Below are positions 50,860-62,463 of a stretch of 64,000 bases of DNA, piece after piece. The position numbers and the translations under genes are program-made. Each line of letters begins with the position of its first letter. Positions within the stretch are counted from its first letter, which is position 1. This DNA is from Zhengitettix transpicula (lineage: Eukaryota; Arthropoda; Insecta; Orthoptera; Tetrigidae). The stretch is taken from NCBI GenBank assembly GCA_037074705.1, contig CM073591.1, positions 84,052,032 to 84,116,031 on the forward strand, written 5' to 3'. Below the pieces are notes generated by a model that was given only the letters and a program-made list of their open reading frames with translations, was not told the DNA's origin and searched no databases.

Positions 50860-51236
50860 CAGGGTCACAGACCATGAGCATACGGTAAGAGTTGTTCGCT
50901 ATTCCCATTGGAATAGTCGGCCAGCTGCCTCCTAAATTGGTCGAGGCATGGAGAAGGGAATGCTGCGTCCCCACAGCATACTCCTCTCCCGCTATCGGAA
51001 GGGCGTGGGACAAGTACCCAATTCCCGACCTACCTGATGCAGGTTTTTCTAGGGTTTGTCCTGCATTACTTTTAGGCAAATGCCGGGTTGGATCCTTAAA
51101 ATATTGCCCGGGGGCCCTAGTTAACCCTTGGCTACCTTCCTCTACCCTTCCGCATCCCCCCTTTTTCAATTCCTTCCTATGCTATTAAAGGGGAGTTGCC
51201 CAATGTGGATTACTCTCATGTAGCCTATTACCTAAT
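50860..51236 (+). mobile_element. Family R copy, 5'-truncated
   Basis: Begins within the body at CACAGGGTCACAGACC and runs to the 3' end CTCATGTAGCCTATTACCTAA. The A-tail has been lost or replaced by a TA-rich tract. No convincing TSD. 5' truncation at variable points is typical of target-primed reverse transcription. Confidence 0.9.
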
Positions 51237-51851
51237 ATATATATACTGTATTTATCTGACATATAAGACTTAGATAAACATTTATTTACTTTACGTGTTC
51301 GCAAGATTTAATACATTAATTGAATTCTATATGTGACATGCAATTATAAAGAGAAAAACTTACGGAAAACAAATAGACATCAGTCCCATTCAGTAGAAAG
51401 GAAAATATTTGACACATGAACGCCATAAACTCTTGAAGAATATGAATTTTTAAATTTAAATATTTTCTTAAAGTCTAACTAACCAGTCTCCCATTACTGC
51501 CTACCATTTTTAATATAATGTCGATTCCAATTCTCCATTTTTTTTGTATTTCCTTTCGTTTTACACAACTGTTTGATGATATTAAAATTGATTATCAGAT
51601 GGTCACTTTGTCGTTGATTATTTCCTGATTACCTTCCAGTCTTTAATGGAATGTTTCTAATGCTCAACGTTAAAAAGTTCAGCGCTACTCAGCCGAAATA
51701 ATTCATTACATCTGTCCAAGTCTTGTCCAACATATTCATTTGCAAAATAAGTATTTTTTAGACAAACGTATTAGTTTGAATAGTTGACACATACACAAGT
51801 TCATTAATGAATCTGTGATACACATTAATCCCTAGGTGGTTATCAGTTTGA

Positions 51852-51852
<1 letters not shown>
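51237..51852. other. AT-rich DNA, no gene seen
   Basis: Nothing recognised. Confidence 0.6.

Positions 51853-51896
<44 letters not shown>
51853..51896. repeat. (TA)n microsatellite
   Basis: 22 uninterrupted TA units. Confidence 0.97.
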
Positions 51897-51899
<3 letters not shown>

Positions 51900-54800
51900 T
51901 TTGACGAATGGAATTCTTCTAATTACATTAAATTTAAGCATATTTTGTAATATAGTAATAATTTGTAAATTTAATAATATCATAAACACATACAAAAAAA
52001 GTTTATATTATTGCACGCAACAAGATGAATTTGGGAAAGAACAAGGAAGGATGTGGGCTACCAAGAACCTTTTTCATCTTCCTCTGAGGTAGAAATTGTT
52101 GCCCCTTTCATAATATATCTGGAAAGAAGGCAGGTTCACACGTCCCGAGTACGAGCGAAATATTGTAACAATCGCCCGCAGCGGAATGAAACGTCAGGAA
52201 CCGAAGGCAGACGCCGCACAACGCATGAGCGATAGAGCTCAACGGCTGCAATTACTTTTTCTTGCCAAATATAATTTTAAGCCCTACGCTGTATGTGGGT
52301 TGATCAATTCGTTGCAGTACAATTTATGTCATTTTTTATTTAGAAAGTATTGTGTCCATTTTTCAATTAATTTTGTTATGAACTATTTCTATAAATTGGG
52401 AATTGTTACTGATAATAAGACTCTAAAATAACGTTCTGAACATTTATGAAGTGTGAACTTTGAAGTCTAATAATACATATTATTTAATATTTACTAAGTA
52501 ATTAATTAATTTAGTTGTTTCTAACTCCTACAAAATAATACAAATTAATTTACGCTTAATAAAAATATTGTCAACCAAGTAACAGATGAAGATGAGTCAA
52601 AATTGTGAACCTGTGTTAGTTTCTATCACACAGAATTACAAATCTGTCCAAAGTGCTTCCCCTTATAGGACGACTATAAAAAACAGTACCGCGTTAAATC
52701 AAAACTCAAAATTCTATTTTGTACACTTTTTCATCTCTCATCTCACAGTTGTGATTATGTTTAAAGTTTTTAACATTAATCTACATATTTTTTCTTCTCG
52801 TATGGATATAAATGCTGTATATACTATACTATATATACTAGGTTTTATTTTAGGCATTGCTGCTCTGGTATGTATTTATATCAGAACGGACAAGTAACTA
52901 TTTCGTCACTATAGCAGGATTCACGAACGGTGGCAGGTCGCGCACATTGAGTGAGGGGAAAGGATACAGTGTGGATTAACATATGCACGATACGGTCTAA
53001 CGTGGTCGAGCTCTTAGAACTTACTGAAGTTGATTGGCTACGAACGGGCAGGGTGAAGTCCTTGCTAGGAAAAACACAAAACAGGGCCGCCAAGAAAATT
53101 GGGGATCTCTTCGAAATTTACAAAATTTAATCATTAACACCATTTCATTCCTGAAAACCTACATACTTCATGTCAAGGACACTTAAAACTATGTAATTAA
53201 CAATAAAAAGTCCATTTTTAACTATTTTCCACTTATCACCCCCTTCCCTACAACTATGCTGAGGGGGCTGGACTTCAACTTATCTTCATTGAACTCACAG
53301 ACACCACAACGGTTGATTAGGCACTAATCTTCTCATAATTATTGCGACACCCACTCGCGCCTAAGAAGTGCTCCTGCCAAACACCGATAGGGGTTTAAAT
53401 TATACTTTAGCTACAACGATGGTGGCTCTATTAGTCTCAGTGATCGACAATAGTATCAGTCTTTTTAATTATTTTAATCCTCACCTTCTTCTACCTTAAC
53501 CATATGGTTACTATGCAGTTCTTTAGATATTGATCGTAGTTTGTAATTAATATGAGTACCAAATTTGGTTGAAGTTCGTCCATATGTTTAAGGTTGTGTG
53601 GTGAATGAGCACACTTTAACATACAACCATTTTTATATATCAGAAACATGTATTGGTGCTTTGACTTGTCCTATCGCTTCAATAGGGAACTAATTGAACG
53701 AATAATTAAGGCGAAATGAAAATCTCGATGTTCCATTAAATTTTCAACCGTCAAAAAAATTAATTTTTAAATATGTTTCATAAAGGAAACGAAGTTATCT
53801 TCAAGTTAGTATATTTATTTACCTAGCGTAGTATAGAGTTTGATTTTTTGTTTCATTTAGATGGTATCGGTATTCAATAAGTACACGAAGATCAACTAGG
53901 ATAAGCTACTGATTTGAATCAAATTTAAAATTCTTTTAACGTGGATTAGTTTAAGAAGTTAGAAACAAGGGAGATAGCTGACCACTGTTACTATTGAGAA
54001 TGATAAAACTTCAAATTTTTACAGCATTACTTTCAGAATGATGAGTGTTTGTGGGTGAGCGGTAGAAAATGCGTAATTCGTTAATTGAAGGAATAAAAGA
54101 TTTATTCAAGTTAGTATATTTATTTTCTCAACTGAGTATATGTTTTTGTTTTGTATTTTATATGGATGTTACATAATAAATAATCGTAACCGGTTCGTTG
54201 CTCGAGTTGAGAGAAATTAGGGGAATGTATTCAGTCCAGTGCTTCGTTTGATGGTTAGTATTTCGCGCATTACAGCAGACTAGGATGCGGTTGTGTTATC
54301 TAAACTCAGGTCAGCTACAATGGCCTGTGAACAGGGGTTAACACTTTAGCGGGCAATGCCACTGCGATTACATTCTCCGAGCGGAATCTACGGTGAAAGC
54401 TAAGCTGCACCTGCCAACAAAAGTTAAAACGAATTTGTTGCGAGCCGGTAAAAGGAAGGACGTAAATCTGAACTTCGTAATGCTGTGCTTTTGGTGTCGT
54501 CCAATTTGCTCTAAATAAGATCAAAGTTTATTTGAATGGGAAACAAAAATATATGATAACTTATTAAATGTAATAATGAACTGACGAGCCTATGTTAAGT
54601 TATTTTCAACGCTTGGCTTTAGTTATAAGTAGTTTAAAGTAGAATGCACTAAGGTTTCGCCATGACGTTTCGCACCGCGAGCTTGCATGTACGGAGAGTT
54701 AACTCTACGAAAATTGCATTTTCCTATCCCAGACTGTTTGTGGCATACAATAATTGATCCAATCATTATTATATCATTATAAAATCATAGTATTTTGCTG

Positions 54801-55157
54801 ATAAAAAACCTCAACTAAATGCTCCCAATATACGTTAAACGCATTGTCGAAACCTCAACTATCTGGGATGAACGAACTGTGTGGCATTTGCCACCCAAAT
54901 TATAAAATATAAAGAGTGTTAGGTAAAGAAAACATAATTACGAAAAAATCGCATACATCTCAGTACGATGAAAACAAATATAACTGAAATTGCTAGAAAT
55001 GCGTCGGTAGGTCAACCCAACGATATAATTATCACCATCATCTTGCATTCCAAACCGATAAAGCAAGATTCCCGACGAAAAAGTTATTAAGGCATCTGTC
55101 ATGGACGTGAGAGGATATGGAACAACGTTGGAATAAAAGAAACAGCGCAATGCGTGC
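51897..55157. other. Mixed non-coding DNA
   Basis: 52911-53095 holds dispersed-repeat pieces related to 41821-41870 and 48643-48692. A 103-codon frame at 52586-52897 ends in a hydrophobic segment (TILYILGFILGIAALVCIYI) that could span a membrane, but nothing identifies a protein. G+C-richer patches at 52130-52250 and 54300-54500 have short frames only. 53220-53410 contains CACCCCCTTCCC and GAGGGGGCTGGAC blocks, possibly transposon-derived. Confidence 0.45.
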
Positions 55158-55745
55158 AGAGGGACCAAATTTTTTATTATTTTTTTTAGGTAACAGGCTA
55201 CCTGAGGGTAATCCACATGGTGGCAACTCCCCTTTAATACCATAGGAAGGGATTTGAAAGGTGGGATGCGGAAGGGTAGAGGAAGGTAGCCAAGGGTTAA
55301 CTAGGGCTCCCGGGCTATAGTTTAAGGATCCTACTCGGCATTCGCCTAAAAGTAATGCAGGGAAAACCCTAGAAAAACCTGCATTGGGTACTTGTCTCAC
55401 GCCCTACCGATAGCAGGAGAAGAGTTTGCTGTGGGGACGCAGCATTCTCTTCTCCGTACCTCGACCAGTTTAGGAGACAGCTGGCCTACTGTTCCAATGG
55501 GAACAGAGAACAACTATTACCGTATGCCCAAGGTCTGTGATCCCGGAACATACATCTCTCAAAACAGGCCGAGATGCCTCGGCCTGCGGGAACCTTAGTT
55601 CAAAAACGGAGAGAGGAAAAGGCATCCCAAAATGTAGCCCATTTCTGTCTCAGCTACAAGGTTCTGCCTACGAGAGAACATCCCTCGCAGGTATTGTTTG
55701 CGAGAGAATAGCCCTCGCAGAGTTTGCCCCAGAGGGACCAAATTT
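55158..55745 (-). mobile_element. Family R copy with 15-bp perfect TSD
   Basis: AGAGGGACCAAATTT occurs at 55158-55172 and 55731-55745 and brackets a full-length minus-orientation copy. The body carries the CTCCGTACCTCGACCAG subtype, like copy A1. Its 5' end has two hairpin-like units instead of one (CTACGAGAGAACATCCCTCGCAG and TTGCGAGAGAATAGCCCTCGCAG, 55667-55720), so the terminal hairpin module has been duplicated. Confidence 0.93.
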
Positions 55746-55772
55746 GTTACACTTTCTAAAATAACAATGAAT

Positions 55773-55805
55773 ACTGTATGAAAACTGTATGAAAACTGTA
55801 TGAAA
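55773..55805. repeat. 11-bp unit repeated three times
   Basis: ACTGTATGAAA in three exact head-to-tail copies. Confidence 0.95.
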
Positions 55806-56129
55806 ACAAAATCATAGACTCAACTGAATACAGTAAAGGAAATTGTTAGGTCGTCTGTGGTTAGACACTAATAACAACATTGAACCGCCTATGCTGGTTC
55901 CGTTTACGTCGAATAAAGCGACACCAACCAAAAATGAAAGTAAAACAATCTCTATCGTTTAATTTTAATTGTGTACCTGACATTCTCTTTTAAACCACTC
56001 ACGGTGTAACTTTTCTCCATCTTACATTCGGTCGTCTTATTACCAAAGCAATTCTTTATTAGGAATCTAATTATTATATCATCGTCCTTGAATATCGTGT
56101 AGTCCAATGAAACTAAATAAGTTTAATTC
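55806..56129. other. AT-rich DNA, no gene seen
   Basis: Nothing recognised. Confidence 0.55.
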
Positions 56130-56830
56130 TTCATAAACTTAACACCATTCGATTTGATCGCAGTGCGTCCTCGAGTTCACCCGAACGAAGCCTTCGTCTC
56201 AATGTGATTAATACTGTTGCAGTTCTGATTAGATATTCTAATCGCTTCCGTTCCAAGTTTGTCGGCGAACCAGAATACAACGTCTTTTTTGACGTATTGC
56301 TGGTTGAGAACTCGGCCCTTTGTAACCTCGTGCTTCTTGTTAGAACTTCAGGTACCCCGAAAGCTACGCAATTCTCACACGTTTGGTAATCTAGACACGG
56401 ACGCTGATTTCCCCAGCTTCCGCCATCGGTTTCGTTTGGACGGCAGCCTTCACCTCCTTCGTAGTCTCGGGAGTCGATGTCCTTAATTTATACGGATTTT
56501 TCGGAAACCAGGTTTTCACCGTTGTCATCTTAGGGGACCTTTAATTTTCAATTGATCGCTTCTTTTGTTTTGCATAGCACCAGTAGAACAGATGCGATCC
56601 TAGTCTGTCACATTGGCCGAATTTTAATGATGTCACCCTGGTGCGGATGCTTTGTGCCCTTCACGGCCAAGTTGGCGACGAAGAATATGATGTCTATAAT
56701 TTTTCGTTCGCCTTCCAATCTTTCTTTGATCTTATTCCTCTTAGTTTTAGTTCGGATTTGTATCTTTCTGTGCTGCTTTCTACTTTCTTCGGCAATAACG
56801 GAGTCAACTCTGCTCCAATGGACAGTTTAG
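56130..56830 (-). pseudogene. Decayed coding block, family unknown
   Basis: The minus strand has two long stop-free runs with protein-like composition in different frames. From about 56490 to 56130 (some 117 codons, no early Met) it reads DYEGGEGCRPNETDGGSWGN, PCLDYQTCENCVAFGVPEV and a basic, Arg/Leu-rich end. From about 56830 to 56620 (some 70 codons) it reads VIAEESRKQHRKIQIRTKTK, KERLEGERKIIDIIFFVANL and KGTKHPHQGDIIKIRP. G+C content is above the local average. The frames could be exons, or a retroelement polyprotein broken by frameshifts. I do not recognise either, and the plus strand also has frames of 75-92 codons here. Confidence 0.3.
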
Positions 56831-58288
56831 CTTGCAAGAGCGCATGTGCACGGTGTTGAATTTCCTCTGCTACAAAGGGCCTGCCTGCGAGATTTCTGCC
56901 TGCGAAGCTTCATGCCGAAAACGGGAGATTTAGCAGCATGTAACTATATGTAAATGTGTTTCAGAATGCTAAAAGTTCCAGCAATCAGCAACACCGATTC
57001 TCGAAACGTCACTCCTAAGTTCGTTTCCTTCTCTTGGAAATGTCCAGTTCTCTCCTACGTCTTTGGAAGGATTGAGTACGACTCACCGTTTCCGTTTATA
57101 AGTCCCTTATTTATTCTGTAGTTGTCGTCAGGTTGTATTAGTAGAAGCAGAAATTATGCGTTCAAGGAAACCCCACGACGGACCAGTATGGCTACTTGGG
57201 ACCGAAAAATCAAATAATTAACTCTATTTCAGAAGTATGCACATGCATCGCGTTGCCTTCTCTTTGAACCCACGATATTTTACAACCGCATTACAGAATC
57301 TGACATAATTAATGCACGCCGATTGTATTACTTAAGATCAGAGCTTATTTCATACTCGTCCAAATCAGAGTTATTGGACGTAAGAGATAGAGAAGAACAA
57401 TGATAGCTCACATACTTTTAAATCGCTAATACTGGGCTTAATAGCAAGTAGGTAGGCATTCCATAGAATCTTCACCACAGAAGTCAGATAAGTTTACTCC
57501 GTCACGAAGTCTATGGGCAAGAAATGTCGCCCCCCGTTACGCTCAGAACGTGAGACACTCGTTAAGATTTGCTGTGGCAAGTGATGCACCTTCTAAAGAT
57601 AATGTGGGTGTTAATATTAAACCCGTTCCGTTGCTCTTACGCGCCACAGTGGCAGTTCTATGAATACGTGAAGCGAGAGAACCCTCTTCCATTACGAATG
57701 TCACAGTTGGCAGACAGCACAAGATTCGCACACCCGTGAATCAATCTGGCAAATTGCCACTTAAATATTTATTGACTTCGACATATCGACAGTTAAAAAG
57801 AAACATGTTGCAGAATAACATTATTCAAATTAACAATAACTGATGTATCACGTTAAATGAAATAACGGAACTTAAACGTTCTCTCAATAACGACTGAAGA
57901 AATGGTCCGTGTTCACTTCCACGTAACGCAGTAGCTGTTACACTAGAACTTTTTTATAAATTTGAGAAATATTTCATCATATAAATACAAAAAGTAATTA
58001 TATATTTACTGTATTACTCTGGTATGTATTCAGAAATATTAAATGTGAGTGATCTTTTAAGTGAATGATAACGCTAAAAAAATCAATAGAACGGCGTTAA
58101 TACTGAAATATAATTTGGAATTTATTAGAACACTTGTAGAGAAAAGAGTATAATTAAAGGATTTGAAGACAATGCAAATAAAAAATACTTATGAAACTTT
58201 ATTAAAAATAAATGAAGGAAAGTAAATAGAAGTATAAATATAATGTGTCTAAGAATACAAAATGGAACAAACAATATTCTATATATAC

Positions 58289-58293
<5 letters not shown>
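56831..58293. other. No recognised gene
   Basis: 56879-56920 contains CTGCGAGATTTCTGCCTGCGAAG, reminiscent of the family R 5' hairpin but without the rest of the element. A 62-codon minus frame at 57543-57731 has no motif. Confidence 0.5.

Positions 58294-58330
<37 letters not shown>
58294..58330. repeat. (TA)n microsatellite
   Basis: About 18 uninterrupted TA units. Confidence 0.97.
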
Positions 58331-58333
<3 letters not shown>

Positions 58334-58593
58334 CGGAAATTAATTATTTCCACATATATAACAACAGTTATTAAACAAATTAACGTACAACTGAGATATT
58401 TATATAGTATTTGGCATGAAACGCACGAATTTATGGTGCAATAAATTCAGGTCCGTACCGAACGTATTAACTTAAGAACATAGATACCCATTTGAGTTAA
58501 AAAAATAAATCGTTTTTTTTTTTAGGAAACAGACTACATGAGGGTAATCCACATGTTGGCAATTCCCCTTTAATAGCATAGGAAGGTGATAAT

Positions 58594-59126
58594 TTTTTTT
58601 TTTAGGGCAACAGGCTACATGAGGGTGATCCACATTGGGCAACTCCCCTTTAATAGCATAGGAAGGGATTAGAAAGGTGGGATGCGGAAGGGTAGAGGAA
58701 GGTAGCCAAGGGTTAACTAGGGCCCCCGGGCTATGGTTTAAGGATCCTACCCGGCATTCGCCTAAAGAAATGCAGGGAAAACCCTAGAAAAACCTGCATC
58801 GGGTAGGTCGGGCATTGGGTACTTGTCCCACGCCCTTCCAATAGCGGGAGAGGAGTTTGCTGTGGGGACGCAGCATTCCCTTCTCCGTGCCTCGACCAGT
58901 TTAGGAGGCAGCTGGCCGTCTATTCCAATAGGAATAGCGGACAACTCTTGCCGTATGCCCAAGGTCTGCGACCCCGGAACATACACCTCTCAAAACAGAC
59001 CGAGGTGCCTCGGCATGTGGGAACCTTAGTTCAAAAAAACCAGAGAGATGTGAGAGCATCCCCAAAGGTAGCCCCCGCCAGAGCTCTCTGGGAAGGTTCA
59101 CCTGCGAGAAATCCTCTCGCAGGCTT
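58594..59126 (-). mobile_element. Family R copy C1
   Basis: Full-length: T-run, AGGGCAACAGGCTACATGAG, GTGATCCACATTGGG, AAAGAAATGC, CTCCGTGCCTCGACCAG, and 5' hairpin at 59100-59122. Confidence 0.9.
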
Positions 59127-59141
59127 GGAAGGTGATAATGG

Positions 59142-59689
59142 TTTTTTTTTTAGGGCAATAGGCTACATGAGGGTAATCCACTTAGGGCAACTCCCCTTTA
59201 ATAGCATAGGAAGGGATTTGAAAGGGGAGATGCGGAAGGGTAGAGGAAGGTAGCCAAGGGTTAACTAGGGCCCCCGGGCTATATTTTAAGGATCCTACCC
59301 GGCATTCGCCTAAAGGAATGCAGGGAAAACCTTAGAAAAACCTGCATCGGGTAGGTCGGGCATTGGGGACTTGTCCCACGCCCTTCCGATAGCGGGAGAG
59401 GAGTTTGCTGTGGGAACGCAGCTTACCCCTCGCCATGCCTTGGCCTGTTTAGGAGGCAGCCGGCCGACTATTCCAATAGGAATAGCGGACAACTCTTGCC
59501 GTATGCCCAAGGTCTGCGACCCCGGAACATACACCTCTCAAAACAGGCCAAGGTGCCTCGGCATGTGGGAACCTTAGTTAAAAAAAAAAACCAGAGAGAT
59601 GTGAGAGCATCCCCAAAGGTAGCCCCCGCCAGAGCTCTCTGGGAAGGTTCACCTGCGAGAAATCCTCTCGCAGGCTTCCTTCCCCTCCT
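59142..59689 (-). mobile_element. Family R copy C2, second subtype
   Basis: Full-length and closest to copy B3: CAATAGG, GTAATCCACTTAGGG, AAAGGAATGC, AAAACCTTAG and CCTTGGCCTG. The 5' hairpin is followed by CTTCCTTCCCCTCCT before the TSD. Confidence 0.9.
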
Positions 59690-59701
59690 AGGTGATAATG
59701 G

Positions 59702-60029
59702 TTAGCTATATCTATATATACACTTATTGTGTAATATAAAGACTGAGAGAATTTATAACAAAAATGTATAATTTTTCTAAAGATATCAGCGAATGAAGAT
59801 TGTTTGGAACCTAAAAATGAAGTTTTAAGACTTTCCGCAACATACACAAAGTCCAAAAACGCAAGTTCAAACCAACTTCACTATTTACTGCTGTTAAATA
59901 TTTTCATTTAGCCATTTTATGCACAATAGAATACAATTAAGAGTTGTTCCATAAAGTGTATAAAACACGTAGAAATAGAACTAATGAGTACGGTGTAACA
60001 TTCCAGCAGTTGGGAATGGGAAGTCCAGA
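59702..60029. other. AT-rich DNA, no gene seen
   Basis: Nothing recognised. Confidence 0.55.
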
Positions 60030-60190
60030 TAGATCGTTCACCAACCGAGCTATACATCCGTTAGCTCACCTGGCTACCGATCTATAGGAAAAAGGAAGAA
60101 TTAAGAACAGGAAATAGGAAAGTCGGTAACGTGAGGGTTCGGGTTCAACTAATTGAACCTAGGCGTAGTGGTTGGTGTTTCGCTGCACTT
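60030..60190. repeat. Fold-back element with tRNA-like A boxes
   Basis: The minus strand of 60035-60055 reads TAGCTCGGTTGGTGAACGATC, a canonical tRNA D-arm/A box. Directly adjacent on the plus strand, TTAGCTCACCTGGCTACCGATC (60061-60082) is a second A box facing away, so the two halves pair (TAGATCG...CCA...GAGCTA). A B-box-like GGGTTCAACT lies at 60140-60149 inside a small palindrome (GGTTCAACTAATTGAACC). The G+C-richer tail (GGTTGGTGTTTCGCTGCACT) follows. It has the same design as the element at 9166-9305. Confidence 0.5.
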
Positions 60191-60409
60191 CAGTCAAATA
60201 AGAGTTGATGAAGAATAAAGAGATTTAATAGTCAGAAATAAAATAAAGTAAGATAAACTGGCGGATAGCACCAGGAGCCACCGACCCGTCTGGAGGTTGG
60301 ATCACGACTGCCGTTCCCAAGAAGCTCTGAACAATTCGAAGACTCCTTTTCCCCTCCCTGATGATTTTAAGTCTCCAATGAGAGCTCTTACAGAAAGGAA
60401 GATTTCTGC
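60191..60409. other. Mixed DNA, no gene seen
   Basis: A 68-codon minus frame at 60225-60431 has no motif. Confidence 0.5.
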
Positions 60410-60490
60410 TGCCGTGTGCATTGCTGCACACGGCACCTAAGGTGCTGACTTCACTAGACTCAGCGTTCTTACAGCTGCGCCCACTTAGGT
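60410..60490. repeat. Two adjacent hairpins
   Basis: TGCCGTGTGCA and its exact complement flank a TTGC loop at 60410-60435 (11-bp perfect stem). Next to it, ACCTAAGGTG (60436-60445) can pair with CACTTAGGT (60482-60490) with one bulge. The pair sits in a G+C-richer patch. A structured RNA or the end of a transposon would both fit. Confidence 0.85.
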
Positions 60491-61560
60491 CCGCTATGCG
60501 GAAGAGACGTTAAGATAAGATGGCACGTGTAGACTATTATATTACAACGGGTACTGAATACAAAATATCTTTGTCAATTTCATTTAATTATTATTTATTG
60601 AGAAAGTTCAAAATGTTTGTGAAAGACACTCCAGGTAGCGTTTTGTAACACCAACAGTATTAAAATTGAATTAATATTTACAGGAGTATTGGAATATCGT
60701 CGTGAATATTCACAACACTTTATAGCAGTAATATAAATCAAAATACTGTATTTGCGATTAGTTTCTGAGCTACCAACGCTTTTTTTGCTTGCTGAAGTGT
60801 TAAATTACAATCAGTTAAAATAATAATTAAATGATATATGTATTACAGATTGGGGGATTCAGGAAGAGACTAACATAGAGCTTTTCTAGGAAATTTGGCC
60901 GGCTTGCGTGTTAAAAATACCAGTATTGATCCTGTGGCAGAAAGGAAAAGAAAAAGATAATGCTATGGATATTTTGTTGTTATGCTCGTTTGATGGCTTT
61001 TATGACACAATCCATATGGATATCCGTAGTACATGTAGCAGTAATACAACAGCCGGTACAGATCTAGCGCAGATGCCTACGTGCATCACTCCTCTAACTG
61101 GCAGAAAAATAATTAGGAAAAATTATCCTGATATTTTTAAATTACTGAATCTTAAACCCAAGAAAACAATTAATAGGAAAATAAATCTAGTACATTTGTC
61201 TGTACGGAGAACTCGTTATTAAAATTGGCGTAACATATATCAGAACGCAAAATTACGAATATTAATTTGTTTCTGTCCTTCAGTCAATTGAATGAAAAAG
61301 ACATGTTACACTGAAGCCTTACGCTCTCGAAGTAATTCTTGTTGAGAAGGGGAAAACTTCTAATGAGGGAACGCAACCTGTACCGGACATCTGTCTACAG
61401 ATGTATAGATTCTTACTTTTTATATCGCAAATCTTTACGCTAAATTACGAATTAATTTGGTTGGCTTTAGATTTCGCTTATATAAAAACAACATTCAATT
61501 AAAATCATATTCGTAAATAAGCTAAAGAATCGAAATAATCGAAATTCAGCTTTTGTTATT
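60491..61560. other. No recognised gene
   Basis: A 104-codon plus frame at 60908-61222 ends with a lysine-rich segment and shows no domain. It is one of the less AT-biased frames but remains unsupported. Confidence 0.5.
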
Positions 61561-62463
61561 TTTTGGGGTCAGTGAGATTGATAATGATCCTCCCGATATT
61601 GTTCTGGTATTATTTCAATACCTTTCCACAAGGTAGGGGAAAACCCAGTGTGGGTAACGCGATAACAACCGAGGCTGGTGTCGTATCCGGCGGCTTTGGA
61701 AGTCGTTGAGTTGAGTTTAATTCTGACATTCAACGGACCATTAGATTATAGTTCAGCCGCAAGCAGAAGAAAAAAGTTTTGAGTAAAACTTTGAACGCGT
61801 TGAGTAATTTCTAGCAAACGTTGTACATTTTTTATTTACGACCCAGGAACAGTCAATGTTTGGGTAAAAAACCCTCAGCATTTGTAGGGGTGGGTGTGGA
61901 GCGTACGGTATTTTAAAAACATTCAAAATAAATAATTATTTGCGTCGAACGAAATGTTTTAGGGATCACAAAGTTTGTTACTCTTATTTTCTAAGCTCCC
62001 AGCACCTAATTTCAGTCCATAATATCAATGAAGAGTAGGGGTGAGGGCAGCGGGGCTTGAAATAAGAAAACTACCTAGAATAGTGTCCATCACGCTGAGT
62101 TTAACACTGACATTCAAAATTCGGGATAAGTGGTTGTTGTTCCGCCACTAGAAGATAGGGTAGTGGAGGAAAGGTTTGAATGGCCGTTACATAATTACAC
62201 CCTGATTTTCAAACACGTTAAGCGGTCGACATATACGTGGAATAAATAATTGGCGGGTTAATGACATTTATAGTATTTCTACCTTTGTTGTTTGTATATA
62301 ATATCAACTCCTTTGGGCATGGGAGGTGAGCACGCTTAGGGGGGGGGGATGGGGGACGGGAGAAGTGGCATTACATAAAAATAACGCAAAAGCAACAGAG
62401 ATAGGAGTCAAATCGGGTGTTATGGATATGTGACAACCCGCGCAACACCAGTCATCCAGGTAG
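61561..62463 (+). mobile_element. Helitron-like 3' part, degraded
   Basis: The 3' end (GTGACAACCCGCGCAACACCAGTCATCCAGGTAG, 62431-62463, then T) matches position by position the end of the element at 44522-46520, with CTAG mutated to GTAG. Upstream the same motifs recur: GGGATGG-GGACGG, ACATAAAAATAACGCAAAAG, GTTATGGATATG and GGTCGACATATACGTGGAATAAATAATTGG. The 5' end and the 280-bp unit are missing. A G-run lies at 62341-62349. Confidence 0.7.

Larger units (their letters stand above)
58513..59701 (-). mobile_element. Family R tandem array, locus C
   Basis: A short 3'-end fragment (58513-58583, 5'-truncated at CATAGGAAGG) is followed by two full copies. The local target sequence AGGTGATAAT(GG) occurs before copy C1 (58584-58593), between C1 and C2 (59130-59141) and after C2 (59690-59701). 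All elements are in minus orientation, as in locus B. Subtype order from left to right (C1 CAACAGG type, C2 CAATAGG type) repeats that of locus B. Confidence 0.88.

Noticed and set aside
52586..52897. Small membrane protein with one C-terminal helix
   Set aside because: AT-biased composition and a hydrophobic run (Ile/Leu/Tyr) expected from T-rich codons. No conserved motif or strong start context.
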